From NCBI GenBank assembly GCA_023212695.1, contig JALCCG010000012.1, positions 62,001 to 126,000 on the forward strand: DNA of 64,000 nucleotides. The letters run 5' to 3'. Shown piece by piece: positions 43,181-51,885 of this stretch. How positions within the stretch are numbered: the stretch's first letter is position 1; each line of letters opens with the position of its first letter. Both the position numbers and the translations under genes were made by a program. Source of the stretch: Sporisorium sorghi. Taxonomy: Eukaryota; Basidiomycota; Ustilaginomycetes; Ustilaginales; Ustilaginaceae. The notes below the pieces were generated by a model. It did no database searches. It was not told where the DNA came from and worked only from the letters and a program-made list of their open reading frames with translations.

Positions 43181-45774
43181 TGTTTTATCACGACTCCCGG
43201 ATATTCATTCTGAAGCTGCGGATCTCCCAGAATATCCGGGTAATCCAAATTCTGCACGACCGGTTTATTTGCTGCCGTTGGAAGAAGACCTAACCTTGCG
43301 AACAGATTTTTGCGTTTATTCATTTGCTCCTCCATTTGCTTCAAACGCTCCTCGTACTCCCCATGCCCCGGACGATCCTGAAGCGCTTCACGTGCCATCG
43401 AAAGTGCATCATGCGATTCCCCGAGCTGATAAAGAACCAGACTGTAATAGCTGCAGGTATCTCCGCGGAGTCCCCCTTGGTAAGCCAGTTTAAAAAACTT
43501 CGCTGCTTCCTTATAGTTGTTGACATAGTACAAAAAGACTCCGCCGTAAAACCAGATATAGGGATTTCGGGATTGCAGATCAAAAGTCTCAAAATACGTT
43601 TCCAGACTACCTTCAATCTTGTCCCAATTCTGCAATTCGGCATGAACCCTTACAGTATGCAGCATCGCCCATTCGTTCTGATCATCCAGACGCAGCACTT
43701 CTTCCAATGGCTGGATGACCTCCTTAAATCTGCGAGCTGCCAGCAGAGCGGCTGCAAAAAGCTTGATGTATTGGGCCCTGTCCATATCCGATGGCAGATA
43801 CTTAAGCATTTCATTAAAAAAAGAGACCGCAGCATTCCAATCCTTCAGGTAAAAGCTGCTGATTCCGCTGATTAAGTTGGCATCAAATTGCGAATCACCA
43901 GGAACAAGCTCCATAAATATCCGCAGATCGGCGCGGCAAAGCTCGAATTCTTTCAGCATGAATCTCGCAAACGCCCTGTTGTAATATGCATAGGGATGGT
44001 TATTCCGCTCTATATCCGCATCGAATATTTGAACGGCTTCCCGGTACTGGCCGTTCAGACGAAGCGCAGATCCGTATTCGAAATAGTGTTCTTGTCCCTT
44101 GTCATCATCCAGCTTCGCCTTTCCGAAATGAAACACACTTTCCTCATACTGATCCAGATGATAATAGCAGCTGCCCAGATCTGCACGAAGAAACCAAAGG
44201 TCTTCGATGTCCAGAGCTTTTTTATAATAAAGAACCGCTTCTTCAAACCGCTGAGCTTCTTTTGACATGACTGCCAAGTAGCGAAGCGATAACAGATGAC
44301 CGGGATCCAGTGCCAGCACCAGTTCAAACTGCTGAATAGCAGCGGGATAATCCGACTGCTGGTACGCGTTTATCCCTGTTTGGTAGCGTAATTCCAACAG
44401 AAACGCTTCGTCCTTATTCTCTGCGCTGCCGGCAGCAGCGTAGTATCGGGTTGCTTCCTCGTATTGTTCCTCTTGATGCAGCGAATAGCCGAGTTGATAG
44501 TTCTGCCTAGCCGTAAGCTCGCCGAGCTGCACGAGCTGAAGCCATACGCCGACAGCCTGATTATACTGCTGCTGCTCCATACACAGACCGGCCAATTCAT
44601 CCAACGTTTTCATTTGATCCGGCCGATCTTCAACCTCCAAGCGCATCTTCATTTGCTGCTCAAGCCGCTGATTCAGCGTGTCTATCTGAGTGTGAGCATA
44701 CAGGTCCCAGGGACATAGCTGCTTGATTCGAAGGTATATCTCTCTTGACTCCTTGATCCGGCCCAGCTGCTCAAGACATTGAGCTGCCCCGGTCAAAGCC
44801 TGGGCATGATCCGGGGTATGCACAAGAACTTTTTGGTACATGGAATAGGCATCTTCCAGCATTCCTAATTGAAGCATACAGTAAGCCAGGTCGCTGTTGT
44901 GATGGACTTCCGCATTCCCGGAAGCTTCCATCCTCTTGAAGGCTTTGAAGGCTTCCTCCCAATTACTGTACTGCAAGCAAAGCTCCCCAATCATCCGATT
45001 GAGATCAGGTTCTTCCGGCATGATCTGAGCGGCTTCCCGAAGCCAGTGCTCCGCACCTTCCACATTCCCTTGGACTAAGCAAATCTGTGCATTTGATCGG
45101 GCAGCCAGAAATTGCTCCAGTTCATCCAGCGGGGTCATGCTGTCTGTTACATAGTCATAGCGAAGATCCCAGAAGCCTTCAAGCTGCATCATCACATAAT
45201 CCACATATGTCTTGGGAAACAGCTCCTGCATCTCTATTTCCATGCTGCTCCACGCGAATGTCTCATCCAGCAATCTCCAGACCGGACCTGGAGCCCAAGC
45301 TCTATCCGCAAACAGCCGCAATACCTCAAATTGAAGCCGCTGTCTGGTTTCGAAGCCCGAGAATTTCTCATCCTCCAGCAGGGTAATCCAGCGATCCTCG
45401 TCCACTCGCGTTTGAATGTCATCATACAGATCGACAGCTTGAAGTAAAAACTCGTTAGCTAAAGCAGCCGGCAGGCTGTTAGAGGAATTCTGCTCTTGTA
45501 TATCGGGTAAATCCCGCTCATGAACCGAGTCCTCCGTCCAATCATCAAACACTCCTGGATGATCTGCGTCTGCGTTTACTGCCGAAGGTGCTTGAGTTTG
45601 TCTTTGTATGTCCTTAGCTTCTTTTAAAGCGGCATCATAGGCTGTTCGAAGCTTCTGAAAGCCTTCAGGGTCCTCTTCGGGATGATGAAATTTAAGCCGG
45701 GCCATATAAGCGCGTTTAATAAGTACCGCATCCTCAGTAGGCTGGATGCCAAGAAAACTCCATATATCTGTCAT
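43177..45774 (-). CDS. J-domain protein with long TPR array
   Basis: An 865-aa protein. Residues 1-55 form a J-domain (WSFLGIQPTEDAVLIKRAY; then FHHPEEDPEGFQKLRTAYD), but the invariant HPD is HPE (31-33), as in some divergent J-proteins. From about 230 to 830 there are many TPR-like repeats (NSDLAYCMLQLGMLEDAYSM, ALRLNGQYREAVQIFD). The ATG at 45774 shares one base with the Hsp70 stop (TAATG), and the end overlaps the DUF1266 start. The TPR array probably binds clients, and the J-domain would bring them to the adjacent Hsp70. Confidence 0.88.
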   Translation of the reverse strand: MTDIWSFLGIQPTEDAVLIKRAYMARLKFHHPEEDPEGFQKLRTAYDAALKEAKDIQRQTQAPSAVNADADHPGVFDDWTEDSVHERDLPDIQEQNSSNSLPAALANEFLLQAVDLYDDIQTRVDEDRWITLLEDEKFSGFETRQRLQFEVLRLFADRAWAPGPVWRLLDETFAWSSMEIEMQELFPKTYVDYVMMQLEGFWDLRYDYVTDSMTPLDELEQFLAARSNAQICLVQGNVEGAEHWLREAAQIMPEEPDLNRMIGELCLQYSNWEEAFKAFKRMEASGNAEVHHNSDLAYCMLQLGMLEDAYSMYQKVLVHTPDHAQALTGAAQCLEQLGRIKESREIYLRIKQLCPWDLYAHTQIDTLNQRLEQQMKMRLEVEDRPDQMKTLDELAGLCMEQQQYNQAVGVWLQLVQLGELTARQNYQLGYSLHQEEQYEEATRYYAAAGSAENKDEAFLLELRYQTGINAYQQSDYPAAIQQFELVLALDPGHLLSLRYLAVMSKEAQRFEEAVLYYKKALDIEDLWFLRADLGSCYYHLDQYEESVFHFGKAKLDDDKGQEHYFEYGSALRLNGQYREAVQIFDADIERNNHPYAYYNRAFARFMLKEFELCRADLRIFMELVPGDSQFDANLISGISSFYLKDWNAAVSFFNEMLKYLPSDMDRAQYIKLFAAALLAARRFKEVIQPLEEVLRLDDQNEWAMLHTVRVHAELQNWDKIEGSLETYFETFDLQSRNPYIWFYGGVFLYYVNNYKEAAKFFKLAYQGGLRGDTCSYYSLVLYQLGESHDALSMAREALQDRPGHGEYEERLKQMEEQMNKRKNLFARLGLLPTAANKPVVQNLDYPDILGDPQLQNEYPGVVIKQ

Positions 45775-47477
45775 TAGAAATCCGTCATCCTTTCGAGTTC
45801 GTCCAACCAGGCCTTGCAATGCTCCGCTGCTTTACGAATCTCCCTGTCGTTCTGACGGCGGAGAATATCCTCGAATTGGCGAAGCACGGAGGCAATCTGT
45901 TCACGTGATGATCCGAGCGATTCTTCATAAAGCCGTTCCCCGCGTGCTAGCAGAAGCCTGTTCTCCATTCGGTCTCTAGGGTGGATTTTAATGTCCGAAA
46001 GCTCTTTAAACCGCTGCTCAATCTGCTCCTTGGAGAACTGGCCAGGATTCTCCTCAATCACAATTCGGGATTGTTCCCCAGTACTTACCACGGTGGCTTC
46101 CACTTCTAAAATGCCGTTAATATCATATGTAAAACGTACCTCGACCACCTCTTCCCCTTTAGGCGAAGCTGGAAGTTTGACCGAAAATTCACCTAGTCTG
46201 ATATTGTTTTGCGTTAGCCTGCTTTCCCCTTGATATACAACAATGCTCATATCTTTCTGACTCTCACGGATCGTGCTATAGCTCTCTGTTCTGCTGACGG
46301 GCACAACCGTATTACGATCTATGATTGGACTGAAATGACCCGATTCAAAATACCCGGAGGCATTCTCTACTGAAACGCCTATGCCTAATGTATAGGGGCA
46401 CACATCGGTTAATACGATATCATGTAACGCGGCATCTCTTGCCTTCATTCCAGCCTGGATGGCTGCACCAAGAGCCACTGTCTCGTCTGGATCGATATGA
46501 GCCGATGGCAGTCTGCCAAACAGTCTGGCAGCAAATCCAGTAATGATAGGCATGCGAGTCGCTCCACCGACCAAAATAATCGCATCCAAATCAGAGGGAC
46601 GTATTGCGGCATCTCTTATCGCTCGTTCCATCGGCTGACGGAGACGGGCCAATAAGGGTTTAGCCAAAAGCTCAAACCGCTCCGCAGTAATCGTGCATCG
46701 CAGAAGCTCCTCATTGCTCACAATTTCCATATCCGCAGCTTTTCCCCTGGATAAGGAATGCTTGGCCTTTTCCGCCTGCTTCCGGACCAGGTTTGCCAGC
46801 TTGGGGTCCTCCAGGTCAAGCATGCCTTCCTTTTGCCGGATCATGAATTCTTGCATCAGCAGTTCCGTAAAATCTTCCCCGCCAAGAAAATTATCGCCTG
46901 CTACCGCTTGAACTTCCATCAGGTCTTCGAATCGCTCCAGTATCGAAACATCGAATGTCCCTCCACCCAGGTCAAAGACAAGAAATCGCGTGCTCGGTTC
47001 TTCTAAATGCAGGCCATAAGCAACAGCTGCAGCTGTAGGCTCATTAATGAGACGCTCGACCTTCAATCCCGCTAATTGGCCCGCTCGCTTCGTCGCTTTG
47101 CGCTGTGCATCGTTAAAATAAGCGGGTACACTGATAACAGCTTCCGTAACGGGCGTTCCAAGATACGCCTCTGCATCCTCCTTCAAGGCGCGCAATACAA
47201 AAGATGACAAATCCTCCGGACTAAATTGGTGTTCGCCCAAGAGAAACGTTTTATTTGTTCCCATATACCGCTTAAACACCGAGGCAGTCAATTGCGGATG
47301 GGTTATCATTCGCTGCTGTGCCGCTTCCCCGACGAGAATTTGTCCATCTTCGTCCACACTGATTACGGAGGGGGTCAAATGCTGCCCGAGTGCATTCGGT
47401 AAGATTTTGGCACCTTCCGGAGAATAAACTGCTACCACACTGTTCGTTGTACCCAAATCAATTCCAATAATCGTCAA
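45774..47477 (-). CDS. hscC: HscC-like Hsp70 chaperone
   Basis: A 567-aa Hsp70 close in length and motifs to E. coli HscC (556 aa): IGIDLGTTNSVVAVY near the start, NEPTAAAVAYG, FDLGGGTFDVS, GDNFLGGEDFT, and the signature VCPYTLGIGV followed by SPIIDRNTVVPVSR in the substrate-binding part. The C-terminal lid is short compared with DnaK. It is the first gene of a tightly packed three-gene operon with a J-domain TPR protein and a DUF1266 protein, matching the gene content around E. coli hscC. It is not the general DnaK of the cell, whose hrcA-grpE-dnaK context and CIRCE element are absent. Confidence 0.9.
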   Translation of the reverse strand: MTIIGIDLGTTNSVVAVYSPEGAKILPNALGQHLTPSVISVDEDGQILVGEAAQQRMITHPQLTASVFKRYMGTNKTFLLGEHQFSPEDLSSFVLRALKEDAEAYLGTPVTEAVISVPAYFNDAQRKATKRAGQLAGLKVERLINEPTAAAVAYGLHLEEPSTRFLVFDLGGGTFDVSILERFEDLMEVQAVAGDNFLGGEDFTELLMQEFMIRQKEGMLDLEDPKLANLVRKQAEKAKHSLSRGKAADMEIVSNEELLRCTITAERFELLAKPLLARLRQPMERAIRDAAIRPSDLDAIILVGGATRMPIITGFAARLFGRLPSAHIDPDETVALGAAIQAGMKARDAALHDIVLTDVCPYTLGIGVSVENASGYFESGHFSPIIDRNTVVPVSRTESYSTIRESQKDMSIVVYQGESRLTQNNIRLGEFSVKLPASPKGEEVVEVRFTYDINGILEVEATVVSTGEQSRIVIEENPGQFSKEQIEQRFKELSDIKIHPRDRMENRLLLARGERLYEESLGSSREQIASVLRQFEDILRRQNDREIRKAAEHCKAWLDELERMTDF

Positions 47478-47657
47478 TATGTTGTACCTCCCACGATGAA
47501 CTGCATTAGCGCTGCATCAACGTTCGATTTAGCTGTTAGGCATGTTGACGCATTCAATACCTTAGTTGTCTAAAACGCCTATACAGTATATCGGACAATC
47601 AAGAACAGTTCTATAGAATTTAATCCAAACCTTTCGGCTAACTTCCTGGATCCACGA

Positions 47658-47696
47658 TAAAGAAGCATCCAGTTCCTGCCCTCTGGATGCTTCCTT
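47658..47696 (-). terminator. Terminator after the chitinase gene
   Basis: GAAGCATCCAG (47662-47672) / CTGGATGCTTC (47683-47693), perfect 11-bp stem with TTT on the minus strand and TTTTG on the plus strand. Confidence 0.7.
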
Positions 47697-47720
47697 TTGT
47701 TCATTCAGAGTGTATACACA

Positions 47721-49562
47721 TTATTTCAATAACCACAGTGCCGGTACATTGGGCGGTTCCCAGCCAGTCAGCGATGTATGCGGCTGACGACAGATGTAGG
47801 TTTTCCCTCCGTAGGTCACTTCGTCGTTGACTTTGTAGCTGACATTTGCCGCCCAGGGCTGCGCACCGCTTTGCGGAGCAGTTGTCACACTGATGATGGT
47901 ACCTGCCGACACATTTCCAGCTGCATCCTTAGCCGTCACGGTGAATGAGTAGCTCGTATTAGCCGTCAACCCGTTAATCGTAGCGGACGTTCCCGCTGTA
48001 TTAACGGAGCTGGTTCCGTAGGTGACTATGTAGCCTGTTACACCGACATTGTCAGTGGAAGCATTCCAGCTTAAGGAAACGCTTGTTGCCGTCTTGGCTG
48101 TCACTTGAACATTGCCCGGGGCCGTCGGAGGTGTTGTATCTCCCCCCGTACCTGGGGGATCGGTTGTCACGGTAAGCGGTGTGCTGGCTGCGGATTGGTT
48201 GCCTCTCGCGTCAACCGCCTTGACCGTGAAGGTATAGGATGTGTCCGGTGTTAAACCTGAAATCACTGTACTGGTCCCGGTCACGCTGACGGATTGGGAA
48301 CCGTAGTACACGATATAACCTGTCACTCCCACATTATCCGTGGATGCCGTCCAGCTTAAGCTTACGCTCGTTGCAGATTTGGACATGGAGGTCACATGGG
48401 TCGGAGCCGTTGGCGGCTGCGTGTCCGGCAACGGCGGACTTAAAGCATCCAGATAAGCGCGATGACTGTTCGAGAATTCAAAATTGTTGAATTTATCCCA
48501 GTTGACGGACCAGGTCATAAGACCGCGGAAATTCGGATATCCGCTTACGCTTCCCCGGGTTTTATAGCTCGGCAGCTGGACGCCTTTAATCAGTGCATCC
48601 AGCGCCTTGTGTACTTCCGCAACCGAAGTAAAACCCCCGCCTGCATTGACGTTGGCCGGCAGCCCGAGCACGACTTGGTCCGGACGCAGCGGTGGAAACA
48701 TCTGATTCGGGTTTTTGGCAACAGGGAATCCGGTTAAGATCATATCTGCCATGGCAACGTGAAAATCGGCATTTCCCATATTATGATACTGATCGTCCAG
48801 CCCCGTAATCGGACCCGAGTTATAGTTCTGCACCTGCAGCCAATCGAGGATATCGCGTGTGGCATAAATAACCGGCAGATAAGCTCCTGCGCGGTTGTCG
48901 CAGCTGATGCAGCTGCCACCGTAGAAGCTATAGCCAAGCTGTACAAAAAACGTTTCAGGTGCCATCGATAAATAAAACGGTCCCGTTCCAAAATGGTTAT
49001 TAATTGTGCGCAGGGCGGAGATCAAGTTGACGATGACCGGCGTGGTCGGGTTCTTGAAGTCGCTGTCCCCCGAATTTAAATAAAGCGAATGGCCTTCGAA
49101 GTCCACGTCCAGTCCATCAAATCCGTATTTTTCGATGATCGCGATAACGGAGTTCACGAAATTATCCCTGGCGGAAGTACTGGGAAGCTGTACCTGCCCG
49201 TTTGCACCTCCTATGGAAATGATGACCTTCTTCCCCTGACTTTGAAGATATGCAACATCTGCTTTGAAGTCTGCCTCCGTATAGTTGTAAGGAATGAAGC
49301 CGATAGTTCCGTTGGTTACACCGGATGTTGGTTCAGCAAAAGATACGTTGATGATGTCGAATTTGGGAGATACGTCCCTAAGCTTGATAAAACCGGATCC
49401 GTTATCGAAGTTATGCCAATAGCCGACAAGGGTTTTGCTTGCCACAGCCGCGTGTGCTTTAGGGATATGAATCGCCGTTACCTGAAGAAGCGATAAGACC
49501 ACCATAACCATCAGTGCCTTAATCCATGATGATTTGCGATGTTTAAAGCGATTGACGGGCAT
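47721..49562 (-). CDS. Secreted GH18 chitinase with two FnIII and a CBM5/12 domain
   Basis: A 613-aa secreted enzyme. Signal peptide to about residue 38 (AHA/AVAS). The GH18 barrel carries D149-G-L-D152-V-D154-F-E156, the complete DxxDxDxE catalytic motif. Two very similar FnIII domains follow (about 381-471 and 476-564), both with STDNVGVTGYIV, then a CBM5/12 chitin-binding domain (about 567-613; YKVNDEVTYGGKTYICRQPH). The ATG at 49562 has GAAGGAGGA about 10 nt upstream. It should cut chitin to chito-oligosaccharides. Monocistronic. Confidence 0.95.
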   Translation of the reverse strand: MPVNRFKHRKSSWIKALMVMVVLSLLQVTAIHIPKAHAAVASKTLVGYWHNFDNGSGFIKLRDVSPKFDIINVSFAEPTSGVTNGTIGFIPYNYTEADFKADVAYLQSQGKKVIISIGGANGQVQLPSTSARDNFVNSVIAIIEKYGFDGLDVDFEGHSLYLNSGDSDFKNPTTPVIVNLISALRTINNHFGTGPFYLSMAPETFFVQLGYSFYGGSCISCDNRAGAYLPVIYATRDILDWLQVQNYNSGPITGLDDQYHNMGNADFHVAMADMILTGFPVAKNPNQMFPPLRPDQVVLGLPANVNAGGGFTSVAEVHKALDALIKGVQLPSYKTRGSVSGYPNFRGLMTWSVNWDKFNNFEFSNSHRAYLDALSPPLPDTQPPTAPTHVTSMSKSATSVSLSWTASTDNVGVTGYIVYYGSQSVSVTGTSTVISGLTPDTSYTFTVKAVDARGNQSAASTPLTVTTDPPGTGGDTTPPTAPGNVQVTAKTATSVSLSWNASTDNVGVTGYIVTYGTSSVNTAGTSATINGLTANTSYSFTVTAKDAAGNVSAGTIISVTTAPQSGAQPWAANVSYKVNDEVTYGGKTYICRQPHTSLTGWEPPNVPALWLLK

Positions 49563-49788
49563 CCTGAGTATTCCTCCTTCACAACCGAATGATAGCGTTC
49601 TCAAATCACCCTTAAAAAGAGTTGCATTCAGCGAACCTCCTTTCTTACCCGATTAAGGCGATCAGGACATTAGGGATCATATGTTTATATATGGTAATAA
49701 ATTCTGGCTGAAAACGAATAATTCAGTGCCAGGCAGGAAATCCTAATTCCCGGCAACTTCATTAAAATAACACTGAGGAGATCTGTTC

Positions 49789-50559
49789 ATGATCAAACAT
49801 TTGAAGGATATCGGGCTCGGACTGGCTGTCTTAATCCTGATTGCAGGCTGTACGCCAAATAACCAGGTAAATCAGCAGCAAGTTAGCCACAAACCCTTAA
49901 CACAGAAGCAAGTGAATCCTGCTCCGGTCCAAATATCGTCCCATACACGCAATGCTCAACCAAAGCCACTCTCCACCACCACACAAGCATCTTCCACTTC
50001 GACTTTTTGGATGAATGCTTCAAGGTTGTCGGCTAAAGGAACCCAGGACGAACTCCCATCGGAGCTGCTTGATCTGCTTCAGCCAGGAACCAATAATCCA
50101 GCAGGACAAGCTCCGGCTCCGGCAAATAACAATGGAGAACAAACGTCAGACAGGAGTGGTGCAGGAAACAATAAGGGAAATCAGAAAGACTCCTCCCAAT
50201 TCGCTCAGCAGGTATTGGACCTGGTTAACAAAGAACGATCCAAAGCAGGACTTGGCTCTTTAACCATGGATGAAGAGCTGTCCAAGATGGCTATGGCGAA
50301 GGCTGAGGACATGTATGATAACAATTACTTTGACCACAATTCCCCGACGCACGGGTCGCCTATGGACATGATGAAGGAATATGGAATCACCTATAACTCC
50401 GCCGGCGAAAATATTGCCAAGGGACAGACCAGCCCTTCTCAAGTCATGAAAGATTGGATGAACAGCCCGGGCCATAAAGCCAATATCTTGAACAAAAGCT
50501 ATACCAAGATTGGCATTGCTTTTTACAATAACGAATGGGTTCAGGAATTTACCGGTTAA
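49789..50559 (+). CDS. CAP-domain (SCP-like) lipoprotein
   Basis: A 256-aa lipoprotein with lipobox IAGC (C21), a long Gln/Asn/Ser/Pro-rich linker (about 22-140) and a C-terminal CAP domain (about 142-256; NKERSKAGLGSLTMDEELSKMA, then FDHNSPTHGSP, SAGENIAKG and WMNSPGHKANIL). It keeps the His/Glu pairs of the CAP cavity. The family includes YkwD and spore-coat-associated proteins of bacilli; the role is not known. It has its own strong terminator. Confidence 0.88.
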   Translation: MIKHLKDIGLGLAVLILIAGCTPNNQVNQQQVSHKPLTQKQVNPAPVQISSHTRNAQPKPLSTTTQASSTSTFWMNASRLSAKGTQDELPSELLDLLQPGTNNPAGQAPAPANNNGEQTSDRSGAGNNKGNQKDSSQFAQQVLDLVNKERSKAGLGSLTMDEELSKMAMAKAEDMYDNNYFDHNSPTHGSPMDMMKEYGITYNSAGENIAKGQTSPSQVMKDWMNSPGHKANILNKSYTKIGIAFYNNEWVQEFTG

Positions 50560-50568
50560 CACTTCAGA

Positions 50569-50608
50569 AGCTAAAGCCTGGTCGATATGACCAGGCTTTA
50601 GCTTTTTA
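50569..50608 (+). terminator. Terminator after the CAP-domain gene
   Basis: Perfect 15-bp stem AGCTAAAGCCTGGTC / GACCAGGCTTTAGCT (50569-50603) followed by T5. Confidence 0.93.
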
Positions 50609-50722
50609 TTTATCGTGCTTAAGGTGCCGCCCTAGGTAGCTGCCCCTGAGGCGGATATATCTCAACGTGCATAGAAGGATCGACGTTTGGGCTCTCCGGT
50701 GGTTATTTAGTGGTTGCTGCCG

Positions 50723-50751
50723 TTTACAGCAGAAAAAATGTATGATAAATT
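50723..50751 (+). promoter_or_regulatory. Candidate promoter for the methyltransferase gene
   Basis: TTTACA (50723-50728), 17 bp, TAAATT (50746-50751). Only a moderate match in both boxes. The inverted repeat at 50774-50800 would lie just downstream of the start of transcription. Confidence 0.35.
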
Positions 50752-50773
50752 AAGTTATATCTCACCAAGCAAT

Positions 50774-50800
50774 ATATAGTTTCATCTAGTGAAACTATAT
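50774..50800 (+). promoter_or_regulatory. Perfect 11-bp inverted repeat, operator-like
   Basis: ATATAGTTTCA / TGAAACTATAT with a 5-base centre (TCTAG). Position between the candidate promoter and the start codon suggests an operator or an mRNA hairpin. No T-run follows directly. Confidence 0.45.
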
Positions 50801-50852
50801 TTAATTTTTGTTTTTAATCTCTGAACTCATTTTGAATGTAGGAGGAATAACC

Positions 50853-51644
50853 ATCGAAGATTCAATAAAAAGCCAAGTGCAGCAGCAATTTGCCAAGAAC
50901 GCTGGAAAATATGTAACAAGTCAAGGGCATGCCAAAGGTGAAGATCTATCCCTGCTGGTCTCTTGTTCCCAGGCGGACCAGACAATGGAGGTACTGGACA
51001 TCGCAACCGGCGGTGGACATGTGGCTAATGCCCTCGCTCCACTTGTCCGCCGCGTAACTGCCTTTGACTTGACGGAGGAAATGCTGACAACCGCCGCTGC
51101 TTTCATTCATGGAAACGGCCATACCAACGTTGATTTCGTGCAAGGGGATGCGGAACAACTGCCTTTCGAGGATGCTTCTTTTGATCTGGTAACCTGCAGG
51201 ATTGCGGCTCATCATTTTCCGAATGTACCTGCTTTCGTGCGCGAGTCCCTTCGCGTGCTCAAACCCGGTGGTAAAATCCTGCTTATCGATAATGTCGCTC
51301 CGGAAAAAGAGAATTTGGATGAATTCTATAATGAAATAGAAAAACAAAGAGATTACAGCCACGTCCGTGCATGGAAGAAATCGGAATGGATTCATCTTCT
51401 GGAGCTCACTGGCTTCCGCACAGAAATGGCCGTGACTTTCCAGAAGCCTTTTCAATTCCACGACTGGTGCGAGCGATCCGGGCTGCCTGAGGAGGAGAAG
51501 ATTCTACTGGAGCAGAAGCTGCTTCATGCTTCCGAGGAGGTACGGCGCTACTTCTTGGTTCGAAGCGATAAGACCGGTGCTGTCTCCGGTTTCACTGGTG
51601 AGTCCATCTATATTCAAGCGAGCCGCTCTTCTATACTGAACTGA
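50853..51644 (+). CDS. Class I SAM-dependent methyltransferase, possible AUC start
   Basis: A protein of about 263 aa with motif I LDIATGGGHVANALA, acidic AFDLTEEML, GDAEQLPFEDASFDLV and RVLKPGGKILLI: a UbiE/Methyltransf_11-type fold. AGGAGG (50840-50845) lies seven nt before an ATC at 50853-50855, just where an ATG would be expected; a G-to-C change or an AUC start would explain this. The other in-frame choices are a TTG at 50808 and a GTG further in, neither well placed. Substrate unknown. A perfect inverted repeat precedes the gene and a terminator follows it. Confidence 0.75.
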   Translation: MEDSIKSQVQQQFAKNAGKYVTSQGHAKGEDLSLLVSCSQADQTMEVLDIATGGGHVANALAPLVRRVTAFDLTEEMLTTAAAFIHGNGHTNVDFVQGDAEQLPFEDASFDLVTCRIAAHHFPNVPAFVRESLRVLKPGGKILLIDNVAPEKENLDEFYNEIEKQRDYSHVRAWKKSEWIHLLELTGFRTEMAVTFQKPFQFHDWCERSGLPEEEKILLEQKLLHASEEVRRYFLVRSDKTGAVSGFTGESIYIQASRSSILN

Positions 51645-51670
51645 GCTCCTACGCACAATATATATTTTGA

Positions 51671-51706
51671 CAGAAAACCGCCATGTCCAGCATAGGCGGT
51701 TTTCTG
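51671..51706 (+). terminator. Terminator after the methyltransferase gene
   Basis: CAGAAAACCGCC (51671-51682) / GGCGGTTTTCTG (51695-51706), perfect 12-bp stem, with a T-rich end. Confidence 0.75.
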
Positions 51707-51758
51707 TTGCTCTGCTGTGCTGTGCCGATCTCCCGAGTCATAATTCATATAAATGCTA

Positions 51759-51811
51759 TTGACAGGCATCGCGAGTAGCCTTACAATAACCCGAGAATGA
51801 TAATCATTATC
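51759..51811 (+). promoter_or_regulatory. Promoter and Fur box of the siderophore-binding protein gene
   Basis: TTGACA (51759-51764), 17 bp, TACAAT (51782-51787). Just downstream, GAGAATGATAATCATTATC (51793-51811) matches the Fur consensus GATAATGATAATCATTATC at 18 of 19 positions. Bound Fur would cover the transcription start, so iron represses the gene. Confidence 0.88.
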
Positions 51812-51885
51812 GATTTTAAATTCAACACACTCGATTGAAATGATGATTGTTCAAAAATACATAGCTTTTTTGGGGGAGAATCATT

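Noticed and set aside
45774..47477. General DnaK chaperone gene
   Set aside because: No grpE, hrcA or CIRCE element, shorter C-terminus, and HscC-type signatures.
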